The notes under the pieces were generated by a model that saw nothing but the letters and a program-made list of their open reading frames with translations, was not told the origin of the DNA and did not search any database. Below are positions 1-5,205 of a DNA stretch of 10,913 nt, one piece after another. The stretch is from CAYUNA01 sp047629355 (GTDB lineage: Bacteria; Bacteroidota; Bacteroidia; Chitinophagales; Saprospiraceae): positions 1 to 10,913 of the forward strand of contig JBLHWU010000210.1 of NCBI GenBank assembly GCA_047629355.1. The letters run 5' to 3'. The translations under genes and the position numbers were made by a program. Position 1 is the stretch's first letter; every line of letters begins with the position of its first letter.

Positions 1-168
1 ATTCACAATTTTGATATTCGACGAGAAGATGGCTCAACACCTGCACAAAGACTTTTTGATAGGAATTTTCCCAATTTATTTGAGCATATTTTGGAAAATG
101 TGACAGGGTTTGTCGAACCAAGAAAGAGGCGGCGTAACTCCTTGATAGTCAATACTGTCCAAGCTTAG
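1..168 (+). CDS. C-terminal tail of a truncated-by-window ORF, possibly a transposase
   Basis: Frame 1 is open from the first base to a TAG at 166-168, giving 55 residues without a start, so this is the 3' end of a gene beginning outside the window. The tail contains DGSTPAQRLFDRNF, then NLFEHILENV, then a basic stretch PRKRRRNSL. The pattern 'DG-T-A-R-F ... LFE-L-N-V ... PRK-R' resembles the C-termini of some Bacteroidota transposase-like proteins as I remember them, but no catalytic residue is in view and I cannot confirm it. A 69-codon ORF on the opposite strand (76-285) overlaps it and is probably an artefact. No clear insertion-sequence end was found between 169 and 336. Confidence 0.45.
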   Translation: MHNFDIRREDGSTPAQRLFDRNFPNLFEHILENVTGFVEPRKRRRNSLIVNTVQA

Positions 169-336
169 AAACATACCCAAAATTTTGGTCCCCATTCCAC
201 CAATCAAATAACCAGTTTGACCAGTATTGTTATAGATGGTCGTTAGAAAACTAACAAAAAAAATCTTACTCCTTTGATTGTTCAATTATTTATGTCAGGG
301 TATTTAAAAATAGAAAATTTGACCCCTTCAAAAAAC

Positions 337-768
337 TTAAATTCCTTTTTCAATCGCCCGAATTTTCTCCACCCAAATCTCCGGTAAGTTCACTTTCTTC
401 AATTCCGCATAATTGTAAGGAATGATACTTTGTTGAGAAATGGCTGCAATCCGCTGATGCTTTTCTGAAAAAATCGCTGTTTCGACGGTAAATCTATCCG
501 ATAAAATTTCAAGGACTCGACAGCCGACAATCGCGGTATCAGGAAAGGTCATCGGAAAAATATACTTGCAGTCTTGCCAACCTAAAATTGGTCCAGTTCC
601 ACCAGAATTAAAGGAAATATCCATCCCCATTTTTTCGAAATATTCGATTCTGCCCGACTCTGCCCAACGGAGATAAATCAAATTATTGACATGATTCGCA
701 GCGTCCATTTCGCCCCATTGAACGTGGAATTTAGTGATAACTTGGTAGTCTTCGATCGTTGTTCTCAT
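337..768 (-). CDS. Acyl-CoA thioesterase, hot-dog fold (4HBT/YbgC-like)
   Basis: This 143-residue protein has the usual length of a single-domain hot-dog thioesterase, which hydrolyses acyl-CoA to free acid and CoA in the cytoplasm. The key motif is near the N-terminus: WGEMDAANHVNNLIYLRW (residues 18-35). Asp22 aligns with the catalytic Asp of Pseudomonas 4-hydroxybenzoyl-CoA thioesterase, and HVNN followed by Y is typical of the 4HBT family. The substrate cannot be read from sequence. It is the last gene of a minus-strand pair, starting 17 bp after the stop of the CaiB-like gene, so co-transcription is likely. That context suggests a role in clearing or releasing a CoA thioester made or isomerised by its neighbour. 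The fold and family are secure; the exact substrate and gene name are not. Confidence 0.88.
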   Translation of the reverse strand: MRTTIEDYQVITKFHVQWGEMDAANHVNNLIYLRWAESGRIEYFEKMGMDISFNSGGTGPILGWQDCKYIFPMTFPDTAIVGCRVLEILSDRFTVETAIFSEKHQRIAAISQQSIIPYNYAELKKVNLPEIWVEKIRAIEKGI

Positions 769-785
769 AAAACTATTGCTGATTT

Positions 786-1835
786 TTATTGAATTTTAAA
801 TGGCAAAGAAATCACTTTCAAAACCGTCCCATTTGGCGTTTCAAACTCCTCAAAAGTTCCGCTTTCCCGATGAAAATCAGAATCTTCCAATTCTTCAATT
901 TCTAAAATCGGCGCAACACAAACATCGAGTCCTTTAAAAAATGCTGCCCATTCCTCCCGATTTTTCGTTTTAAAAAAGGCTTCAATTTCTCCTTTTGGAA
1001 AGACCGCATTCATCAATTCCATTTGATTGGAGCGAATCCATGCTGGTTTTTCAACGGCTTCACAGAGGTTCTTCCAAAACTTCATTTCCAAAGCCCCAAC
1101 CGAAATCCATCGCCCATCCGCACATTCATAAGCTGCATAATTAACCGCCAGTTTTCCATTAATCACATTGAATTTTCGATATTCCAAACCACCCGAATAC
1201 AGCCCATGCGGTATTGCCAAAAATGGCATCATTGCATCACTCAACGCCACATCTACATAACTCCCCTCCCCTGTCAGCCCCTTGCGAATCAAGGCCGCTT
1301 GCATCGCCATCACCGCCATATATGCGCCACCAATATCTGCAAATTGTGTGTCTGGAACAGTTGGTTTTCCCCGTTCATCTTTCAACAAACTCATGACCCC
1401 AGAATACGCTAAATAATTGAAATCATGCCCCGCTTCCGCAGAAAATCCGCCCTCTTTTCCATAACCCGTCAAAGAAACATAAACGATGCTCGGATTGATT
1501 TTTTTGACTTCCTCATATCCAAAACCCCACGCCTCCATCGCGCCCGGTCGAAATTGCTCAATCAGTGCATCTGCCCCTTTGATTAATTCCAATAATTCAG
1601 CTTTGCCTTCGGGCGCGTTATAATCCAGTATTTTGCTGGTTTTGTTGTGGTTGAGTTGATAAAACAAAATGCTAGCCCCGTCGATTTGCCCAGGTTGCGC
1701 ACGGGCGTAATCCATGCGTTTTGGGCTTTCGATTTTGATGACTTCTGCACCCATTTGAGCGAGAAGATGGGTGGCGACTGGACCGGGGAGGAGGCGGGTG
1801 AAGTCGATTATTTTGATACCTTGAAGTGGTTTCAT
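786..1835 (-). CDS. CaiB/BaiF family III CoA-transferase, alpha-methylacyl-CoA racemase-like
   Basis: This 349-residue protein opens with MKPLQGIKIIDFTRLLPGP, the classic start of family III CoA-transferases and alpha-methylacyl-CoA racemases (AMACR). AGHDFNYLAYSG gives His137 and TQFADIGG gives Asp167. Their 30-residue spacing matches the His126/Asp156 acid-base pair of mycobacterial MCR. VGALE places Glu250 where MCR has Glu241. The length fits AMACR (about 360-380) better than the longer formyl- or carnitine-CoA transferases, so epimerisation of 2-methylacyl-CoA is the best guess, with CoA transfer the alternative. The family uses its Asp for acyl transfer in true transferases, so motif reading alone does not settle it. 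It leads the pair with the thioesterase 17 bp downstream. A short mobile element ends 23 bp before its start codon and may have replaced its native upstream region. Confidence 0.9.
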   Translation of the reverse strand: MKPLQGIKIIDFTRLLPGPVATHLLAQMGAEVIKIESPKRMDYARAQPGQIDGASILFYQLNHNKTSKILDYNAPEGKAELLELIKGADALIEQFRPGAMEAWGFGYEEVKKINPSIVYVSLTGYGKEGGFSAEAGHDFNYLAYSGVMSLLKDERGKPTVPDTQFADIGGAYMAVMAMQAALIRKGLTGEGSYVDVALSDAMMPFLAIPHGLYSGGLEYRKFNVINGKLAVNYAAYECADGRWISVGALEMKFWKNLCEAVEKPAWIRSNQMELMNAVFPKGEIEAFFKTKNREEWAAFFKGLDVCVAPILEIEELEDSDFHRESGTFEEFETPNGTVLKVISLPFKIQ

Positions 1836-1858
1836 TTTGTGAGCTTTAAGAAGTCATA

Positions 1859-2017
1859 CCATAGCCATCAGGTTAAGAGAACTTTGATAAATGAAAAGAC
1901 AAAATTTCTATTGGAAATCAACTGGTTATAAAAAATAATATATTTTAATACTTAATTTAATTGTTAATTTAAAATTCTGATTATCAGCATTTTATTTTTT
2001 TAACCTGACGGCTATGG
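1859..2017. mobile_element. Non-autonomous inverted-repeat element (MITE) with target duplication
   Basis: The ends are an 18-bp terminal inverted repeat matching at 17 of 18 positions: ccatagccatcaggttaa at 1859-1876 and ttaacctgacggctatgg at 2000-2017. Immediately outside lie identical direct repeats, aagtcata at 1851-1858 and 2018-2025. The repeat can be read as up to 10 bp (gaagtcatac), overlapping the ends by one base each. The interior is about 120 bp, very AT-rich and without a credible gene. This is the signature of a miniature transposable element with an 8-10 bp target duplication, mobilised by a transposase elsewhere. An IS4-like parent would fit the duplication length, but the family is not established. 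It lies between the TPR-like gene and the CaiB-like gene. Confidence 0.85.
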
Positions 2018-2027
2018 AAGTCATACT

Positions 2028-2609
2028 TCAATATTTTTTGTTAAATCTAACTTTAGTTTTTCTTTGAATCCAGCAACCAACATAATATTCATCACCTTCT
2101 TTCAATGTTGCATCTGTAAAACAATTTTTAAAATGTTCTTTAGTCGGAAGATAAATGCTGTACCTTTCCATCAACATTAATGCTTCTTCTTTTTTTGCAT
2201 TCGATTTTGAAAGCGCAAGTTCCCACTCATCCAAAGCGACCCAAATTATTTCTTCTTTTACCTTATGAAAATCATCAGCCTTCCCATTACATATTTTTGA
2301 ACTTGAAACATACGTTTTTCCAATCAAATTATGAGCTTCTCCTAAATCGGAATTTAAACTCAATGCCAACTCGCATAACTCTCTTGCCTTAGAATATTGT
2401 TGCGCCACATATTCGATATTTGCAAACTCCAAAAGTGTATCTGCTTTTGATTCAGATACTATTTCAGAATTTTCAATAAAACCTTCATGTTTTTTCCATC
2501 TTGATTCCTCTTTTTTTGAAATTAAAAAATAGGTTGAATCAATGTTTTGGCTTTTACTTTGAATTGTAGAAGTAATTCCAAACAGTAGGATAAAGATTAT
2601 TCTTTTCAT
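2028..2609 (-). CDS. Secreted TPR-like protein of unknown function
   Basis: This 193-residue protein starts with a signal peptide (MKRIIFILLFGITSTIQS). Residues 55-105 look like one to two TPR helical hairpins: LEFANIEYVAQQYSKARELCELALSLN is followed by GEAHNLIGKTY, with the small and aromatic residues at TPR positions. The C-terminal part has IIWVALDEWELAL, YSIYLPTKE and EGDEYYVGCWIQRKTKVR. Bacteroidota TPR proteins often end in a similar 'YLPT ... GDxYxVGCWI' block, so this is probably a short member of that group, acting in the periplasm or at the outer membrane. Its ATG shares one base with the stop of the upstream gene (TAATG), which points to translational coupling and a joint role with the membrane protein. 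The base composition is more AT-rich than in the flanking acyl-CoA genes. Confidence 0.72.
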   Translation of the reverse strand: MKRIIFILLFGITSTIQSKSQNIDSTYFLISKKEESRWKKHEGFIENSEIVSESKADTLLEFANIEYVAQQYSKARELCELALSLNSDLGEAHNLIGKTYVSSSKICNGKADDFHKVKEEIIWVALDEWELALSKSNAKKEEALMLMERYSIYLPTKEHFKNCFTDATLKEGDEYYVGCWIQRKTKVRFNKKY

Positions 2610-3184
2610 TAAGCTTTTCTCTTTTCAATCAGTTCTTCCGCCGCTTTTATAGCCTCAGGAAGTAACTTCTTATTTTCAATAATGGATTTCAATTCCTCCA
2701 TACTTTTCCTTGAAAATTGATGCTTGTAACCATTAATTCTTTTTCTTTCCTCTTCCAAACTTTCTTCCACGGATACTTTTCGATTCAACATTCCATTCAA
2801 AAAAGGGTAAAGAACCGCTCTATTTGTAAAATAATGAATAATCCCTATAAAAAGAATCACCAATTCAAAAGCAAAGCCAACGACTCCAAATCCAAACTCA
2901 AAGGAGTAACTGATTGGGACATATTTCACCAAACTAAAAACTCCAATTACAATGATTCCGAGCGTTATTTTTACCCCAAGTTCGAATTTAAAATAAGTAG
3001 CTAACGTTGCGATTACCAAGAGAACGATACCTGCGATTACTCGCATATCTGTGATAATTCCTTCAAACAAGCAATAGCCAATTCCAAGCCATAGAATTAG
3101 GATTGAAACCCAATTTAATAATTTAGGTTCAACCTTATTTTTATCCTGCAAAATTAAATCATCATCAAGTATTTTTTTTTCCAT
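2609..3184 (-). CDS. Four-helix integral membrane protein, function unknown
   Basis: This 191-residue protein begins with a charged, acidic N-terminus (MEKKILDDDL). It has four hydrophobic segments at about residues 23-42, 48-65, 70-88 and 98-119. A charged helical tail follows (about 135-190: VEESLEEERKRIN, then SMEELKSIIE and AAEELIEKRKA), likely a cytoplasmic amphipathic or coiled-coil helix. I do not recognise the family. The coding region overlaps the downstream TPR-like gene by one base, so the two are made together. It sits 56 bp after the stop of the acyl-CoA dehydrogenase on the same strand, so readthrough from there is possible. The function is not predictable; a small sensor or envelope-associated membrane protein would fit as well as anything. 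Confidence 0.7.
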   Translation of the reverse strand: MEKKILDDDLILQDKNKVEPKLLNWVSILILWLGIGYCLFEGIITDMRVIAGIVLLVIATLATYFKFELGVKITLGIIVIGVFSLVKYVPISYSFEFGFGVVGFAFELVILFIGIIHYFTNRAVLYPFLNGMLNRKVSVEESLEEERKRINGYKHQFSRKSMEELKSIIENKKLLPEAIKAAEELIEKRKA

Positions 3185-3240
3185 CTGTTTATCCTTTTCT
3201 ACAAAAAAATGGTCTCGAAGAACTTAATAAGATGCTTACT

Positions 3241-4401
3241 TTACTTCAAATAGCTTTCATATTGCGCGCCAAAAATATCTCTCCCAATAATCAATTTCAT
3301 AATCTCCGAAGTCCCCGCATAAATCCGATTCACCCGGGCATCCGTAAACATCCGACAAATTTCATATTCCTTCATATACCCTGCCCCGCCGTGCAATTGA
3401 ACGCCCAAATCAACCATTTTCCACTCAATCTCTGAAGCCAATAATTTCGCTTTTGCACCAGCATTTGCCGTCAAACCGCCTTCATTATGCACCCGCACAC
3501 ATTGGTCAATATAGGCTTGTAACATATCAATTTCGGCATCCATTTCCGCCATTTTAAACTGCGTATTTTGGAAATAAGAAACAGGTTTTCCAAAGGCATT
3601 TCTTTCCATCACAAAATCCCGAGTAATGTCAAAAGCATGACGTGCGCCTGCTGCCGAACCAACTGCCATAATCAATCGTTCTTCTGCTAAACCGTCCATC
3701 AAATGATGAAACCCTTTGCCCGGCTCTCCTAAAATGTTTTCTTTTGGAATGACCACATTATCAAAAAACAACTCCGCAGTATCTTGTCCTTTTTGTCCCA
3801 TTTTTTCGAGGTTTTTGCCTCGTTTGAAACCTTCCATTCCACGTTCCACCACACATAAAGTCATGGCATGTGGATTGGAACTTTCTGCATTTTTCGCCGC
3901 TGTGACAATCAAATCCGCATTGATGCCATTGGAAATATACGTCTTGGCACCATTCAAAATATAATGGTCGCCTGCATCCTTCAAAGTCGAACGCATACCT
4001 GCCAAATCACTGCCCGCATCGGGTTCTGTCATCGCAACAGCAAGGATTTTTTCGCCTCTAACTGCAGGTGGTAAAAAACGTTCTTTCTGTTCCTCCGTCC
4101 CAAATTTATTAAAATAGGGGCCAACTAATCGACTGTGCAAAGTATTGTACCATTCAAAACAGCCCGCTCGAACCGTTTCTTCAATAATAATTTGTTCATA
4201 TCGAAAATCCATATCGCCTAAGCCGCCGTACTTTTCATCGGGCCAAATCATCAAAAACCCCATTTCTCCTGCTTTTTCAAATGCGGAACGGTCAACAAGG
4301 CGTTGCTCGCGGTATCGTTCCATATTTGGGGCAATTTCATCGGCGAGAAACTTTCGGTAAGCTTCGCGGAACATGGCCTGATCTTCTGTAAATTTATTCA
4401 T
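3241..4401 (-). CDS. Acyl-CoA dehydrogenase, FAD-dependent
   Basis: At 386 residues this is standard length for a soluble homotetrameric acyl-CoA dehydrogenase, which forms the trans-2,3 double bond of an acyl-CoA and passes electrons to an electron-transfer flavoprotein. The family signatures are AMTEPDAGSDLAGM (residues 123-136), GAKTYISNG (151-159), GFKRGKNLEKMGQKGQDTAE (191-210), ERNAFGKPV (266-274), QLHGGAGYM (335-343) and RIYAGTSEIMK (359-369). In medium-chain enzymes the catalytic Glu precedes GT in the last motif; here that position is Ala362. Glu241 in GLAEERLIMA aligns with the catalytic Glu of long-chain and isovaleryl enzymes, so this is LCAD/IVD-type active-site geometry. The C-terminus is complete. 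The start at MNKFTEDQ fits the family. An inverted-repeat element ends 22 bp upstream. Substrate chain length is not determined. Confidence 0.95.
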   Translation of the reverse strand: MNKFTEDQAMFREAYRKFLADEIAPNMERYREQRLVDRSAFEKAGEMGFLMIWPDEKYGGLGDMDFRYEQIIIEETVRAGCFEWYNTLHSRLVGPYFNKFGTEEQKERFLPPAVRGEKILAVAMTEPDAGSDLAGMRSTLKDAGDHYILNGAKTYISNGINADLIVTAAKNAESSNPHAMTLCVVERGMEGFKRGKNLEKMGQKGQDTAELFFDNVVIPKENILGEPGKGFHHLMDGLAEERLIMAVGSAAGARHAFDITRDFVMERNAFGKPVSYFQNTQFKMAEMDAEIDMLQAYIDQCVRVHNEGGLTANAGAKAKLLASEIEWKMVDLGVQLHGGAGYMKEYEICRMFTDARVNRIYAGTSEIMKLIIGRDIFGAQYESYLK

Positions 4402-4423
4402 CTAAAAAATGGATTTATACTTT

Positions 4424-4612
4424 AGTAAAAACGATTTAATAAGTTGGTCCATAATGCGCTGTAATTTTCTCTTTCCTCTACTTCGGTCAAAATGACAAAA
4501 GGTGAAGAATTCAAAAAATCGTTGCATAGCCTTCGTTACCGAACTATTTTTTGAGTTTTTTAGAAGGTAAAAGGACAAACATAATGGACAAAGTTATTGA
4601 ATCGTTTTTACT
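4424..4612. mobile_element. Putative MITE with 33-bp imperfect terminal inverted repeats
   Basis: The arms at 4424-4456 and 4580-4612 are reverse complements at 29 of 33 positions. The outer 13 bp (agtaaaaacgatt / aatcgtttttact) match perfectly. Outside them lie tatacttt (4416-4423) and tataattt (4613-4620), identical at 7 of 8 bases, which may be a decayed 8-bp target duplication, although chance is possible in such AT-rich DNA. The 123-bp interior has no convincing ORF. The element ends 22 bp upstream of the acyl-CoA dehydrogenase start. On the minus strand its distal arm contains TAACTTTG (4596-4589), an exact match to the Bacteroidota -7 consensus TAnnTTTG, but no clear -33 TTTG lies at the right distance. 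A long RNA hairpin or regulatory palindrome is the alternative reading. Confidence 0.6.
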
Positions 4613-4853
4613 TATAATTTAGTTATACTAATTTGGTACTTAATAAACCATTAAGTGAAAGACATATCAGAACCAAATCAAGAATTAAGGTCTGCAAAAC
4701 TCGGATATTAAATTCACAAAACCAACGGAAAAGACATAAAATATGAGAAAGGAATAAGTAGGTATTTTGCGGTTTCTTCCAACTTAATAACTACTTACTT
4801 AATTTGGTACTTGAGAAACGAGAAAATCCTAAGATTTTCGAGCTTCAAAAAAC

Positions 4854-4919
4854 ACAGTGCCCCTAGCCTTTGGCGACGCGGATGTAGTTATCGAGAGGCA
4901 GAATGCTTTTTATAAAACC
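4854..4919 (+). repeat. Dispersed intergenic repeat, copy A
   Basis: This 66-bp block aligns with 7519-7585 in the same orientation with one gap, at roughly 70% identity. Both start with acagtgc, share ggc-acgcg and gagag in the middle, and end gctttttNNaaaacc. Copy A is followed by CCCCTCAAACTCCC (4927-4940), which partly pairs back with gtagttatcgagaggc inside the repeat, so it can fold into a hairpin. The two copies flank the large secreted-protein gene. Confidence 0.5.
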
Positions 4920-5082
4920 GTTTTTGCCCCTCAAACTCCCTTTTTTAGATAGATAGTTATTTCTGATTCATTGCCGTGGGCTTTTAATTTTGTAACATTT
5001 TTTCTAAAAAAGCAATTTAATGCTTAAAATTAATTGAACACCTCTCTTCGTCTAAATAACTAACAATCAATTTCTTAGAATC

Positions 5083-5104
5083 ATTGTAGGGGCATTGTAG
5101 GGGC
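5083..5104 (+). repeat. Perfect 11-bp tandem duplication
   Basis: attgtaggggc occurs twice head to tail, about 30 bp upstream of the candidate promoter of the secreted-protein gene. It could be replication slippage or a paired protein-binding site; nothing in the sequence separates the two. Confidence 0.55.
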
Positions 5105-5133
5105 AGATATAGTCCTTGTGTAATTCTCAAACA

Positions 5134-5165
5134 TTTGGAATACCTTTTCTTCCTCCCTATCTTGG
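5134..5165 (+). promoter_or_regulatory. Candidate Bacteroidota-type promoter for the secreted protein
   Basis: TTTG at 5134-5137 is followed after exactly 20 bases by TATCTTGG at 5158-5165, one mismatch from the -7 consensus TAnnTTTG. The known spacing of the primary sigma factor promoter in this phylum is about 19-21 bases. Transcription would begin a few bases after 5165 and leave a 5' leader of about 30-35 nt before the ATG at 5206. No strong Shine-Dalgarno is visible, which is normal in this phylum. Confidence 0.45.
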
Positions 5166-5205
5166 GGTCAACAGTATTTACGCTCAAATTTTGAAATAAA
5201 AAATA

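Larger units (their letters stand above)
4613..5133. other. Non-coding stretch with several small repeats
   Basis: I see no credible gene here. It holds a perfect 7-bp stem (acttaat / attaagt, 4638-4656) and a 12-bp direct repeat aatttggtactt at 4630-4641 and 4801-4812. There is also a perfect 7-bp hairpin gaaaatc-ctaa-gattttc (4822-4839), the intergenic repeat copy at 4854-4919, and an 11-bp tandem duplication attgtaggggc (5083-5104). A 144-codon minus-strand ORF reaching in from 5451 is mostly antisense to the secreted-protein gene and has no recognisable features. Confidence 0.6.

Noticed and set aside
242..255. gttag-aaaa-ctaac hairpin as terminator of the thioesterase operon
   Set aside because: The stem is only 5 bp and on the minus strand the T-run precedes rather than follows it.
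76..285. 69-codon minus-strand ORF
   Set aside because: It overlaps the plus-strand partial gene (1-168), has no recognisable motif, signal or neighbour relation, and looks like chance.
4630..4812. 12-bp direct repeat aatttggtactt as target duplication of a roughly 160-bp insertion
   Set aside because: The segment between the copies has no terminal inverted repeats, so the repeat alone does not support a mobile element.
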